DNA of 64,000 nucleotides from contig JBBHKE010001966.1 of NCBI GenBank assembly GCA_037447655.1, forward strand, positions 292,757 to 356,756. The letters are read 5' to 3'. The notes beneath the pieces are model-generated. The model worked only from the letters and a program-made list of their open reading frames with translations. It did no database searches and was not told the origin of the DNA. The stretch comes from Zygnema cylindricum (Eukaryota; Streptophyta; Zygnematophyceae; Zygnematales; Zygnemataceae). Shown one piece after another: positions 33,893 through 45,820 of the stretch; position 1 is the first letter of the stretch; every line of letters starts with the position of its first letter. The position numbers were made by a program, and so were the translations under genes.

Positions 33893-36800
33893 ATCCCCCT
33901 CTCTTTGTGAAACCCCCCCCTCCAAAGTTGACACGTACGTAAACTCAATCTCCTTCGCAACAACCAAATCGCGTATGAAATGCCACTGGATACGAATATG
34001 TTTTGTTCGCATGTGAAAGACCGGATTTTTCACAAGCGCCATCGAACTCATGCTGTCAGTAAAGATCTGCAAGCAACCAATTACAACGTCCAACTCAACA
34101 AGCATCTCATTGATCCACACAGACGCCTTCGCAGTATGACACGCAGACATATATTTTGATTCTGTGGAACTTAGCGCAAACGTAGATTAGAGTCGCGAAC
34201 TCCAAGATACTGCCGTGGCGCCCAAAATGAATGCGTATCCTGACGTGGATTTTCCCTTGTCGAAATCTCCACCCCAATCCGCGTTGCAATAACCGATACA
34301 CTACACAGAGTCCCTTTTGGATGCATACACCAAGCCAAAGTCGATCGTACCAGCCAAATAGCGAAATATCCGTTTCAGTGCCTCCCAATGATTCTTTTAG
34401 GGAGCGTTGCAATAACGAGTGACAATTGACGCCGCCGCCGCAATATCCGGACGCGTGCCTACACTCAAATACATTAGACTACCAACTGCTTCACGGTATG
34501 GTACAAACATATTTTCTTCCTCTTCGTACTTTTTGTACTGTACTTTTGGATCTAATGGCGTCGAGATAGATTTCGCGCTAATCATACCAAACCTAGTCAA
34601 GACCTCTCTACAGTACTGAGCTTGACTTTTTTTAATCACATTCTCGCTGGACCTTATGACTTCTATCCCCAAGATGTACCTTACTTCTCAAAGATCTGTA
34701 ACTTTAAAATGTATGCTAAGGTACTCTTTTAACTTATTAATAACAGACAACGCGTCACTAATCATTGCGAAGTCATCGACATACACAAAGAAAATAATTT
34801 GGTCCTTTCCCTCTCCTTTCACGTAAACTCCGGAATCCGAAATTTTACAAACAAAACCATAATTAGTAAGTACCTTATGAAAACGAAGGTACCATGTCCT
34901 CGGCGCTTGTTTTAATCCATACAAGGATTTTCGCAGCCGCCATACTTTTCCTTCTTTTGAAGGCACACCCTCGGGCACCTTCACATAAACCTCCTCTTTT
35001 AATTCTCCATTTAAAAAAGTTGTTTCTACGTCCATTTGATGTATGTGCTTATTCCCCGCGGCCGAAATAGCAATTATCATTCTCAAAGAATCAAACTTAA
35101 CAACCGGTGAATAAGTCTCCGAATAATCAACCCCCTCTACTTGTTGAAAACCTTTACACACCAACCTAGCCTTATATTTTATTATCTCCCCCGTAGCACC
35201 AGTTTTTGTTTTAAATATCCATTTAGCATCAATCGCCTTCTTCCCCTCCGCTAAACTCACCTCCTCAAAAGTTTTGTTATCGATTATGGGTTTTAATTCT
35301 CTCTCCCACGCCGGTTTCCACTTATCCTCCCAATCCATAGAACTTCGTGCCTCGGCGTAAGATTGGGGATCGCCGGGCATATTCTCGGTTAATGATTGCT
35401 ACAAAATAAATGCCTCCTCCACGGCCGCCGAAATAAAATAATTGGAATTTTCGATATTTCCACCTTTGCGATCAAATGATATCCGATCCGGTTTCTTCCC
35501 TTTTGTCTCACGTTGACTCCTTCTCAATGGTATGTCGTTTTCTTTTTTATTTGCGGATTTTACGATTTCGGTTTCTTTCCTCGTGGAAAGAAACACTCGG
35601 AGATTTAGAACTTTTAGATCGACGAATGTCCGAAGACATTCGGGAATTTTCACTTCGGATCTCGTCAAAATTAATTACTTCCGGATGAGTTTCGGAATTA
35701 GCTTTCCCCCTCTTAATATTGACGAGCGGATCCGCTTCAATTTCGGAATCCGAGTCATCGAGATGTGGAAAAGTGAGAGAATCATTCACTTCAAGAAAGT
35801 CATGATTAGAAGAGTATTTTTCCGAACGAGAAATTGCAAATTTTAGATCCTCATGGAAATTCACATTACAACTCTCTTCAATGACATGACGAATTGGATC
35901 ATAAAACCGTTATAAACTCCTTTTGGAGCTATATCTCACAAAAATTCCCGACCAACTACGAGAAGAAAATTTACCTCGTCGTTTTACCGATTCGATGTAC
36001 ATCGTGGCACGACACCCCCAAATTCGTAAATGATGTAACGAGGGCTTTCGACCATACCATAACTCATGAGGAGTCTTATTGCCCGAAATGGAGGTGAGGC
36101 GACGGTTACAAATATAATTAGCCGGTAAGGTTGCATCTCCCCATAAAAACTCTTTCCTTCCCGATCTGTGAATCATCGAGCGCACCATTTCTTGAAGTGT
36201 GCAATTTTTGCGCTCGGCAATTCCATTCGATTCCGGTGAGTAAGATGCCGTAAATTCTTGTCGGATCCCCCATTTCTTGCAATACGGATCAAATGCCTTA
36301 AACTCCCCGCCATTATCGGATCGAACCGCCTTTAATTTTCGTTCACATTGCCTTTTGGCCATAACATGCCACTCCTCAAATTTTGCGGATGCTTCAGATT
36401 TATTTTTGAGGAGATAAACCCATGTGAATCTTGAATAATCGTAGACAATAACCATGATATATTTATTTCCGCCTAAACTCTCAGGTTTAACATCGCCATA
36501 TAAATCCACCTGTACCTTTTCAAGTAGATGCGTTGATCAAAAATTTGCGTCTTTATTAGGATGGGGTTTGCGGATTTGACGCCCTTGACTACATCCGTCA
36601 CAACCGTTGACTTTTTCTCCTGGCGTCAGATCTAAGCCGCGCGTGCAACCGGCTTTGATCATTCGTTTCAAATTTTGTTCTGACGTATAGCACATGCGAT
36701 GATGCCATAGCTTCAAATCTCCCACAACCCCGGCGATCTGACTTATGATGCCGTAATCTTTACGTTTGAATTTCGGTCGCCTCCACAAAAGACGACTATG

Positions 36801-37204
36801 AAATGCGTCAAATACTTCGCCCTCACCAATTGTGACTCCATCAGATCGTACGATTTTGATTGTCGAGTCACCCAAAGTGTACACGCTCGCGCCAGATCTC
36901 TGTATTTGGGGTACGCTCAAAAGATTCGCTGAGTCGCCGGGAATATAAATCACATTTAATAGCTGGATCTCATGGATTCGCTCAGATCCATTTGGATCTA
37001 GCGAAATCAAGTCAAGTCGTACAATTCCAACTGTACCAATAGAAATGACTTGACCACTTATGACTGTGATATTTTTAGGTACAGTTAAAGCGCGCATTTT
37101 GTCGAAAAGTGTGTCGTCCGTACATACGTGATGCGAAGCGCCAAAGTCAATAATCCACTCCTTGTCGTTTTGCGTTTCAAAGGACGTAGATTCGTTAATG
37201 ACGT
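33893..37204 (-). pseudogene. Copia 4 pol: protease, integrase, RT, RNase H
   Basis: The protease motif reads WIIDFGASHHVC, so the Ser of DSG is Phe while the Asp is kept. The integrase piece is long (about 200 codons) with VYDYSRFTWVYLLKN, RSDNGGEF and SPESNGIAERKN. RT is an open block of about 230 codons with QMDVETTFLNGEL, YGLKQAPRTWYLRF and an intact YVDD. RNase H keeps SMSSMALVKNPVFH and TKHIRIQW. At least five frame breaks separate the pieces. It is better preserved than Copia 2 and probably younger. Confidence 0.9.
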
Positions 37205-38690
37205 ATAGCGTGGAAAAGGTGAAAGGACCTTCCCTTTCATCATTTTCCGCGACGAAGTGTCCATGGCCGCCGAATCGGCCGCCACGTCCACCGCGCCCCC
37301 CTCTATCAAATCGGCCACCGCCACGTCCACCAAATTTGTTGTTGACGCCGCCGCGACCGCCGCGGCCGCCACCGTTGTCAGATCTCGCGTAACATTGGGG
37401 ATTAATACGTCCCCATTTTCCGCAATAGTGGCATTGTTTTTCTTTGTCCGGGCAAGAGGGGGACATATGACCAGGTTTATTGCATCAAAAGCAAGTGATA
37501 GTAGATTGATCTTGGAACGAGGATTGGCCGGGGAAATTTCCCCTCCTTTCGGTGCTTCTTCCCCTTCCCCTAGATCCGCCTCCTCTTCCCCTTCTTCCCC
37601 CACAGAGAAAATTTAGATCCGCGGGTTCTTCGGAAGGATACGTTCAGAGATCCACCCGAGGCCGAATCTTTAGGAGGACCTCCGCGATTTCTTTCGGTGG
37701 TTTTAAGGTAATTAACAAGGAACTCATAACTCAGATTAGTTTGTTCCCAAATAATCTCCTTGAGGTAAGTGAGGTTGTCGCGTAAAGCATTGATGAGACC
37801 GATTACTTTATCCTCTTCAATAATAGTTCGACCGTTATTCGAGAGTTGCTCCACAATAATATTGTATCGCTTGATCACATCATCGATCGATTCGTTAGAC
37901 TTTATCTTAAATTGGATAAAGTCCGTGTAGGCATATTGCCCCTTGTTTTGGAGCCCCTTCTCAAATTGGCCTTCAAGCGCCTTCGAACACTCATGCGTCG
38001 TGTCTCGGGAAAGGAAATGATCATGCACCGAAGCGGTGCAAGATTGCATGAGGCCAGTGATGGCCGCAAGATTTTTCTTCTTCTAAAGGCAGCGAGCCTT
38101 CGGATCGTCGATCGGCATCTTTTCTTCTCCATTCACAATCTTCCAAAGGTGACGGAGAATGAGTTATGCCTTGATATATTTCTACCATATTTGATAGTTA
38201 GATCCGTTAAAGAGAACGATCTTCCCTAGCATAGAAGGGATCGGTAACTCGTCATCGAATTCATATTCAAGATCCGAGTCTTTCTCGATCACAAACTTCC
38301 CCTTTCGGAGAGCCTCCCTCAAAATATCGTCATCCACGACCCCTCTATCCAAAGCCACCTCAAAAGTATTGAAGATCGTATCCTCCTCCTCCACTTTGAA
38401 TTTCCCCTTTCGCTTGGCATCCGTGATCCGTTGATCTACTAGAGTAAGAAAGCCGTGAAACAACTCATTGAGACGATCTTCGGTCAACACCACCCCTTCT
38501 TGTTTCTCTTTCTCTTATTTGGAAGTGGGTTGGAGGGAGAGCCTTTTTCAAAAGTCTCTCCTCCGAAGCCGAAATCTTTCACACTCTGATCTGGAGATGA
38601 ATCGGTCAGATCTGGTAGATCCGGTAGATCCGGATTAGGAGCCGCAATAGGAGAAGGTGTGGATGAGAACTTCTTCTTCTTTCCCCCCAT
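37205..38690 (-). pseudogene. Copia 4 gag with RGG-rich tail
   Basis: The start Met is inferred at MGGKKKK. Capsid motifs are NELFHGFLTLVDQRITDA, SNYQIW, LMQSCTASVHDHFLSRD and IKRYNIIVEQLSNNGR. After a zinc knuckle (CHYCGKWGRINPQC) the frame encodes RGG-type repeats (FGGRGGGRFDRGGRGGRGG), as in Copia 3. These basic glycine-rich repeats probably add RNA binding. Frameshifts lie near 38100-38180 and 37500-37600. Confidence 0.85.
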
Positions 38691-38735
38691 GGCGGCAAGA
38701 CTTGCCACCTTGAGATCTCTCAAAGGAGCAAACAA

Positions 38736-38747
38736 GCTCCGATACCA
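38736..38747 (-). promoter_or_regulatory. Primer-binding site of Copia 4
   Basis: The minus strand reads TGGTATCGGAGC, one mismatch to the initiator-Met complement, two bases from the LTR end. Confidence 0.8.
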
Positions 38748-38749
38748 CT

Positions 38750-39200
38750 TTTAAGGATCGAAACACACAGAGATAGAAGAAAGATAGAATATGGTGCGGA
38801 AGCAAAAGACAGCAAGAAGAAGAGGCTCCAGCAAAAGACAAATATATTTCACCGGAAGTTTTCCCCTTATACAAGATTACCTCTTCCACAAATGACTAAG
38901 TCCTAAATACCTTCTCACGAAACTAACAAGTACAGGACAATAGCAAGTCGTACAAAAGTACACACGCGAACCAATCAAAACAAACAAATACCGTAACTAC
39001 ATAAAGTACGCGGTACCGTACGAAACAAACATACCGTCGTACAATACTAAGGTACCAACGCACTACGCACGCAACACCAAAACCAAACATATAAAACTAA
39101 ACTAATCACGCCACGCCAAACAAAGCCTCACGTAAACTATATGTAAAATATAATACGACGCTCAACAAAACTGAGACGTCGCTTCACAAATAACCTAACA
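38750..39200 (-). repeat. 5' LTR of Copia 4
   Basis: TTTAAGGATC to CCTAACA, about 451 bp. It matches the truncated left LTR of the same element. Confidence 0.9.
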
Positions 39201-40624
39201 GAAGTGTCTATGGCCGCCGAATCAGCCGCCACGTCCACCGCGCCCCCCTCTATCAAATCGGCCACCGCCTCGACCTCCAAATCTACCACTACAGCCGTCG
39301 TGGCCGCCACCGACGTCGGCTTTCGCGTAACATTGAGGACTAATATGTCCCCACTTCCCGCAATAATGACATTGCTTTTTTTTGTCCGGGCAAGAGGAGG
39401 ACATGTGGCCAGCTTTATTGCATCGAAAACAAGTGACAGTAGATTGATCTTGGAAAAGAGGTTGACCGGGAAAATTTCCCCTCCTTTCGGTGCTCCTTCC
39501 CCTTCCCCTAGATCGGCCTCCTCTTCCCCTTCCCCCTCTTCCCCCATTGAGATAATTTAGATTTGTGGGTTCTCGGGAAGTGGCGTTCAAAGATCCACCC
39601 GAGGCCGAAGCTTTAGGAGGACCTCCGCGATTTCTCTCGGTTGTCTTGAGGTAGTTAACAAGGAACTCATAACTCGGTTTTGTTTGTGCCCAAAGAATCT
39701 CCTTGAGGTAAGTGAGGTTGTCGGGTAAAGCATTGATGAGACAGATTACTTTATCCTCCTCGATAATAGTCCGGTCGTTATTAGAGAGTTGCTCCACAAT
39801 AATATTGTATCGCTTGATCGCATCATCGATCGATTCGTTAGACTTTATCTTGAATTGGATGAAGTCCGTGCAGGCATATTGTCCTTTGTTTTGGAGTCCC
39901 TTCTCAAATTGGCCTTTGAGCGCCTTCCAACATTCATGCGCCGTATCTCGGGTAAGAAAATGATCATGCACCGAAGCTGTGCAAGATTGCATAAGACCGG
40001 TGATTGCGGCAAGATTTTTCTTCTTCCAAAGGCGGGAGCCTTCGGATCGTCGATCTGCATCTTTCCTTCTCCATTCATGATCTTCCACAGGTGACGGAGA
40101 ATTAGTTGCGCCTTGATATATTCCTTCCATATTTGATAGTTAGATCCGTTAATGAGGACGATCTTCCCGGGCATGGAAGGGATCGGTATCTCGTCATCGG
40201 ATTCGTATTCAAGATCCGAGTTGTTCTCGATCACAAACTTTCCTTTTTGGAGAGCCTCTCTCAAAATGTCATCATTCTCGACCCCTCCATCCGAAGCCAC
40301 CTCAAAAGCATTCAAGATCGGATCCTCCTCCTCCACTTTAAACTTCCCCTTTCGATTGGCATCCGTGATCCGTTGATCTACTAGAGTGAGAAAGCCGTCA
40401 AACAACTCATTGAGACGATATTCGGTCAAAACTACCCCTTCTTGTTTCTCTTCCTCTCTTTTTGGAACTGGGTTGGAGGGAGAGCCCTTTTCAAAAGTCT
40501 CTCCTCTGAAGCCAAAATCTTTCACACTCTGATCTGGAGATGAATCGGCCTGATCCGGTAGATCCGGATTAGGAGCCGCAATAGGAGAAGGTGTGGATGA
40601 GGACTTCTTCTTCTTTCCCCCCAT
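39201..40624 (-). pseudogene. Copia 3 gag
   Basis: The gag is nearly complete: MGGKKKK start, NELFDGFLTLVDQRITDAN, GSNYQIWKEYIKAQLILRHL, then a 1-2 base deletion near 40030. The other frame continues through AAITGLMQSCTASVHDHF, LINALPDNLTYLKEILWAQ and two zinc knuckles (CFRCNKAGHMSSSC and CHYCGKWGHISPQC). An RGG-rich tail follows. The sequence stops at the Copia 4 LTR, so protease onward is lost. It is the only gag here where both CCHC knuckles are clear. Confidence 0.88.
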
Positions 40625-40669
40625 GGCGGCAAGACTTGCCACCTTGAGAACTCTTAATGGAGCAAGCTA

Positions 40670-40681
40670 GCTCCAATACCA
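40670..40681 (-). promoter_or_regulatory. Primer-binding site of Copia 3
   Basis: The minus strand reads TGGTATTGGAGC, two mismatches to TGGTATCAGAGC, next to the 5' LTR end. Confidence 0.75.
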
Positions 40682-40683
40682 CT

Positions 40684-41137
40684 TGTAAGGATCGATACAC
40701 ACAAGGATAGAAGAAAGATAGGATATGATGCGGAAGCAAGAGACAGCAAGAAGAAGACACTCCAGCCAAAGAGAAATATATTTCACCGGAAGTTTTTCCC
40801 TTACAAAAGATAAAATTTCCCCCAAACGACTAAGTCCTAAATACTCTCATATGAAGCAAGCAAGTACTGCAAGGTACAAATGAATCGCGTGACGTACAAA
40901 AGTACGCGCGCGAACCAATCACAACAAAGTACTGCCTAAATAATATAAAGTACGCAGTACTGTACGAAAACAGCAAACCGTCGTACTAAACAAAAAGCCT
41001 GTCGTACAAACCAAACGAAATAAAGCTAAACTATATCGAACGAATCGCAACACGCCACACAAATACACGCTAACTAAATAATATATATATTACGGCGCTC
41101 AACAGAACCGAGACGTCGTTTCACAAAGAATCTAACA
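40684..41137 (-). repeat. 5' LTR of Copia 3
   Basis: TGTAAGGATC to TCTAACA, about 454 bp, followed by the target duplication AGTAT. Confidence 0.92.
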
Positions 41138-41347
41138 AGTATTAAGTGTTACAACGAAAGATATTGCATTCTAACCCACAAAAACGATAATTTCTTCGCA
41201 TTATCTTATCAGCATTATTTTGTAGAATATTTCTCTTCCTTCCTACTTTGCAGGCAATATTTTTTGACATGGAAGGAGATTTAATGGGTGCAATGCAATT
41301 ATCCTGACCTGAAAATCTAAGTTAATATTATACTTTTGGCTTTCCAG
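41138..41347 (+). other. B-C intron of the B4-C4 gene, right part
   Basis: After AGTAT the sequence matches the G3 intron at 57970-58177 (ATTGCATTCTAA-like, TTATCAGCATT, TTTTTGACATGGAAG and TTTGGCTTTCCAG acceptor). This confirms that Copia 3 split one gene. Confidence 0.8.
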
Positions 41348-41815
41348 AAAATGGTTGCCGCACAGGAGAAGCTTCGACAGGATTTGATGGAAATTCAGGA
41401 GCGTGCAGAAATTTTAAAAATAAAGCTGTTAAAACTGGAGCAAGAAAGGTCGAGATCAGCCAGCTTACAAAAATTTGAAGACCGCACTCGCCTATGCGAT
41501 GATGTGAAGCGTTTGGGGCAGGCTATGAAGGAAGAGATCGAGAAGGAGGCAGAACTACAGATAGAGCTGAATGTACTGGAAATGAGAACAGCCGAAAAAA
41601 AATCATTGGCTGTTGATGTGGACAAAACATTAGAGAAATTGAGGGAACCGGTTAGGGCTCTCTGTGAGTCTGTGCGAACGCAGGCTTTGGAAAAACAGCA
41701 AGAAATAGAGACGGCTTTGAAGGGAACTGACTTGGAAAAGGTGATAATGATAGCGAAGGAGGCTGCAGCAGCAAATGAGAAATCTAATAAGCTTCAACAG
41801 ATGGGTTTTGAATAG
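41348..41815 (+). pseudogene. C4: coiled-coil exon cut off from B4
   Basis: The exon is 156 codons with stop and fully open. It begins KMVAAQEKLRQDLMEIQERA after TTTCCAG and ends NKLQQMGFE. Heptad-rich helices (KEEIEKEAELQIELNVLEMR, ALEKQQEIETALKGTDLEKV) match C1-C3. It is intact, but its kinase exon is a relic 8.8 kb upstream across Copia 3, so no family protein can be made here. Independent expression has no visible support. Confidence 0.8.
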
Positions 41816-43789
41816 CCGAGGTTTGAGAGGTAAAAGATTGACAGCTACTGTAATGTCTGTGGTTTTATCATCAGTTCTCAATGAATTGAAAACGGTTTTG
41901 GGTCCTTAGGATTGTATTATTGTTTGTAATTCCCCTGGGATGTAGTTATCAACATTTGTTTACCGTTTTCCACGCAACCTTCTAAAAATCTAAAGGTGTA
42001 TATCCGTCAGTGTCTGTATTCTTAGATTTCTGTTCAAAGGGTGCTCAAAATTAGAAAACAACGTTTATTGGGGACCAACAAATATTATGTCTCAATTTGA
42101 TATCAAGAATTTGATGTGTTCTGTGTAATCCATATGATGCGCAGGTTTTCGCGTTTAATGAAATATCGCAATCTCATGAGTGGCAAGAAAAGCTTGCGAT
42201 GGTGAAGACAAAAAGAAACGGGGAAAAAATTAGCCTTAGGATCATTTTAAAGCCATGTCAAAAAACTGGTTCTTGTAGAGGGTTGTTTTATCATCAAATC
42301 TGGTTAAGGTACAATTCAATTCATTTTTAACTTTTTTATTTATTTATTTAATCTTCTCCACATAGCTTTGTGCTAGTTTATAAATTCAATCAATTTCGCC
42401 GAAAATTTGCTGGAAGAATAAATTTTATCATACAAGAATCTTTCTACAAAATCCTTATGGCAGATTTCCTTCTATTCAAACTATTTTATTTTTAAATCCT
42501 TATGAACTTCAAAAACGTTTTGTAAATTAACCCGACGTTTCTCATAGATTTCTTCAAATAATATGTTTTCATTGATACTGTCAATTTGTAAAATTGCTCT
42601 ACGTTTTTTTGACATTCTTCTGTAGGATATACCCTTTTTAGTGTATGAAATTGACAACTATAACGGATTTAGTATATGGGCATTTGCATTGTCCCCTTTT
42701 GACTTACTACAGTAAGGTGAATAAATGCTTCTCAATGGATTATTAATTTCTATCTTCCAACAAAATTGAAGGGTTGGAGATGTGAGTACATGTGAAAATG
42801 TATCAGAACTTCTAATCTACTTCAAAAAAAAATCTTATAGGGTTCGTTCAAAATAATGGGTTGGATGGATTTTCCATGGATGAACTGTAAACTGAAGTCA
42901 AAAATGTTTTTTTTTTTTTTGTTCTTGAGATTGAATATTATCGTATAATACGAAAATATTACTTGTACTTTTTCAATGCTCTCCTGAAAAAAAAAAATAT
43001 AAACCACAAACAAAACAAGCATAAAATTATTTAGTTCTCGAGTTGCTTACAGCAATCCAAAAAATCTTTACATTTGCATTTCCAGAAAACAAAAGTAAAG
43101 TAAATGGAAGAAATGTAAGCTGGTTGATGCATTATAACAGATAAGCCGTGTTTTGAAACAAATTGTTTGAAATAAGTTCCGTCAATTTTAAGATTTTTTG
43201 GAAAAAAAGGCACTCGTTTACGCGATTTAGGTTTTTCTATAGAAAAGTGAATTCTTATTTTAAGTGAAATCACTGTGAATCTGCAAAACGACTATTTTTC
43301 AATTTGTTCACCAATCATAAATGTGTTTATTATCGAGATGAATGATAATGCACTAATTTTTTAATCTTTAACAAAAACATTTCTCCATTTGATCTCCCAG
43401 TAGACATTTTGCATTATGAGAATTTTTGTACGGAAAGCAATATGTGAGTGAGCACAGAGAAGCCAGAGCATAAAAAAAAACTTTTAACAAAAAAAAACAT
43501 GTTAACAAAAAAAATTACTATTAACAACAGAAAAAATCAAGCTTATAACCTGAAAAGAAAAAGAAAGAGAATCAAAAGAGGCGATAGTCCATTATACTTT
43601 ACACCCCCAATTCCCCCCTGTTTCCTCCCCATTTTTCCTTCCTCCTTTCACATTTTCACATCTCGTTTCCCCTCTCTTCCTCTCCTCTTCTCCCCCCCCT
43701 TGAGATGAGACGAAAGCCCCAGTCTCTCTGCCTCCCCCCTCCCCCCCCCTCCACCCTTCCTCTTGGACGACTTTGGAAGCCTCATATCA
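41816..43789 (+). other. 3' flank of C4 and A/T-rich intergenic DNA, no gene
   Basis: The first 100 bp match the C3 3' flank (CCGAGGTTTG, TGTCTGTGGTTTTATCATCAG versus TCGAGGTTTG, ATGGTTTTTATCATTAG). The block 42600-42830 is the inverse counterpart of 27.3-27.55 kb. The rest is unassigned. Confidence 0.6.
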
Positions 43790-44030
43790 AGGGGGTAGAA
43801 GTGGGGGGAAGGGAGGGGAGAGGAGAAATACGGGGATTGGCTTTTATCCACTCTACAAAAAATAAGGCGGAGGGAGAGGGGGAGCGAGATGGGGAGGGAG
43901 AATGGGAGGGGGAGGGAGAGGGGGAGGGAGAGGGGAAGCGAGATGGGGAGGGAGAAGGGAGGGAGAGGGGGAGCGAGAGGGGGAGCAAGAATTGGAGGGA
44001 GAGGGGGAGGGAGTGAGGGAAGAGGAATAA
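43790..44030 (+). repeat. GGGAGA minisatellite
   Basis: Units such as GGGAGGGAGAGGGGGAGCGA with ATGGGGAGGGAGAA alternate for about 170 bp. The glycine/glutamate-rich and serine/proline-rich frames across it are composition artefacts. Confidence 0.8.
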
Positions 44031-44690
44031 CGTGGAATGGTTAAAGGAAGAAAAATCAGATAAAAAAAAACCTAAAAAACCTCTTCTAGAACGCTTTTGG
44101 AAAATGGAGAGATAGTCAGCGATACGCTTCGATATAGTACGGCACATAGAAGTACGAAGTGTATCGTTTTTACTTTTTAGCCCTCAACGTTTTTTCGACC
44201 GGTCCAAATTTTTCTTGTCGTTTCCTCGAACTGTAAAGGACCCTTCGATCCGTACCTAACTAACTTTTCCCTGTGTAAAGATGTACTATTTTCGTTTGGA
44301 GACCTCCAATCGAAGATTGAGATCCTTACTTTTGCATCGAAACCGTCGGATTAGAAATAAGACACGCGTGATGGAGAAAATACGGTTTAAGTGACGAAAA
44401 AACGACTGACTTTGACAACGAGACAGCGATACACGATGTAACGCCAGTTCCGGTTGACCCTTACCGACAAGACACAAACGACAAGCACGTGTACGAAAAG
44501 TGTCCGTACGGTGCCGTGCGCAAATCTCAAAGCATAAGAGTTGCACATCGTATCGTAGAACTGACGATACTACTCAACATACCACCACAGGACCGTGCAG
44601 TTTAATGTCCGCTTTACCACACCCCATTTCTTTCCTGTGAGCATAATACGACATGTTCAGTCCTGTGGTAAAGTACAGTACAGTACACCG
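44031..44690. other. Intergenic, no gene
   Basis: The stretch is rich in ACGACA, GTACGG and CGTAC words and has no supported reading frame. It leads into a cluster of MITEs. Confidence 0.5.
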
Positions 44691-44695
44691 CCAAT

Positions 44696-44883
44696 CGCTA
44701 TTAGAGTCAAGGATTAAATAGCGTCAAAAAATAATTAGCGTTATTGATTCTTATTTAGTGCCTGAGACGTGGCAGATTATGGTCCACGTACTTAAATAGC
44801 GTTATAAATTCTATTTCAGGTTTTGGGGTCAAAATTTAGGGGCACCGTATTAGCGTTATATACTCTAATAGCGATTGGCGGTG
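44696..44883. mobile_element. MITE copy 3 (CACCG family)
   Basis: CACCGCCAATCGCTATTAG and CTAATAGCGATTGGCGGTG form a perfect terminal inverted repeat of 19 bp. TA lies on both sides. The interior shares GACGTGGCAGATTATGGTCCA with other copies. Confidence 0.92.
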
Positions 44884-44890
44884 TACAGTA

Positions 44891-45089
44891 CACCGTCCAT
44901 CGTATTTAGCGTGTAGAAATTATTAGAGTAAAGAAAAAATTAGCGTCATTAATTCTAATTCAGTGCCAGGAGACGTGGCAAATTATGGTCCACGTCCTTA
45001 AATAGCGTCATTTATTCTATTTAAGGTTCAAGGGTCAAAATTTAGGGGCGCCGAATTAGTGTTCAACACGCTAAATACGATCGACGGTG
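44891..45089. mobile_element. MITE copy 4 (CACCG family)
   Basis: CACCGTCCATCGTATTTAGCG and CGCTAAATACGATCGACGGTG are imperfect inverted ends flanked by TA, in direct orientation 7 bp after copy 3. The interior matches copy 1 closely (AGTGCCAGGAGACGTGGCA). Confidence 0.92.
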
Positions 45090-45820
45090 TACTGTACTCC
45101 GCGTAATCGCTTACGAAGTTACAATATACTGTACACATGTATATTGCGGCGTATAATACGAACAGTACATAGAACAGTACACCGCATAGTTGTTCAAACC
45201 GTATTTTACGCACGATTCAAACGCGCGAATTATATACTTAGAAATCGGAAGGAACTTTGAAAAAATCGTTAATGATTTTGAATTTCGTACATATTAAAAA
45301 TTTGAATTTTACATGTACCGCAGATTATACATTTACGTACAGCGCAAAGTCACAGTCCGTACATTTTTGGAACAATTCCGTACATTCCCGTAAAATTTCT
45401 GTTCAGCTTACCCGACAGAAAGTATTACGAAGTGCAACGTATCTTTTTGTCAGAATCCGTACATTTCCCGTAAAAAACCGTACATTTCCCGTAAATTTCC
45501 CGACAAAAAGTACACAGCGTTTTTTTGCGATTTTTTCAAAAGTCACGAATTATACGTTGAAATCAGAAAAAAGGAGAAAATCGCACGATTTGAACAAAAG
45601 CGGAACACCGTGAATGGCAATTAATCTTTATTCGTACGGTTTACACGGTACGACATGTATGTTGCGACCTATAAGGCTATAATTCGACGTGTACTGTACT
45701 GTAGTACAGCTGTACAGGGCACCGTGTCTCCCTACTAATCTCGGTGTCCTGTACAACATTTGTTTTTAGCGTATAATACGACATGTGGACATAAGAGTTC
45801 AGTACAGGTTCAGTACGGTA
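45090..45820. other. GTAC-rich palindromic region, no gene
   Basis: CGTACATTTCCCGTAAA-type units recur near 45360-45500, and TACTGTACTGTAGTACAGC-type palindromes near 45690. GTATAATACGACATG, also found in the A4/A6 flanks, occurs near 45770. Short frames here lack any family match. Confidence 0.6.

Larger units (their letters stand above)
33529..39200 (-). mobile_element. Ty1/copia retrotransposon 4, nested in Copia 3
   Basis: This is a near-complete copia element. Its left LTR (33529-33892) lacks about the first 90 bp, and its right LTR (38750-39200) is complete. The interior runs gag, protease, integrase, RT, RNase H. The junctions carry no target duplication (AATAG on the left, GAAGT on the right). 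They join Copia 3 RNase H to Copia 3 gag, so insertion was followed by deletion, or the join arose by recombination. Confidence 0.88.
32523..41137 (-). mobile_element. Ty1/copia retrotransposon 3, interrupting B4-C4
   Basis: The outer LTRs at 32523-32977 and 40684-41137 are close matches (both start TGTAAGGATC and share TAAAGCAAGCAAGTACTGCA-like sequence). The element is flanked by a perfect 5-bp duplication AGTAT at 32518-32522 and 41138-41142. Only its gag (right) and the RNase H end (left) remain. The pol middle is replaced by Copia 4. Outside the duplications, the kinase-family B-C intron continues, which proves insertion into that gene. Confidence 0.93.

Noticed and set aside
43782-44147. 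Ser/Pro-rich and Gly/Glu-rich frames of about 100-120 codons
   Set aside because: They are produced by the GGGAGA minisatellite and lack start context or family match.
45257-45613. A 118-codon plus-strand frame
   Set aside because: It is built from CGTACATTTCCCGTAAA repeats, with no domain or paralogue.
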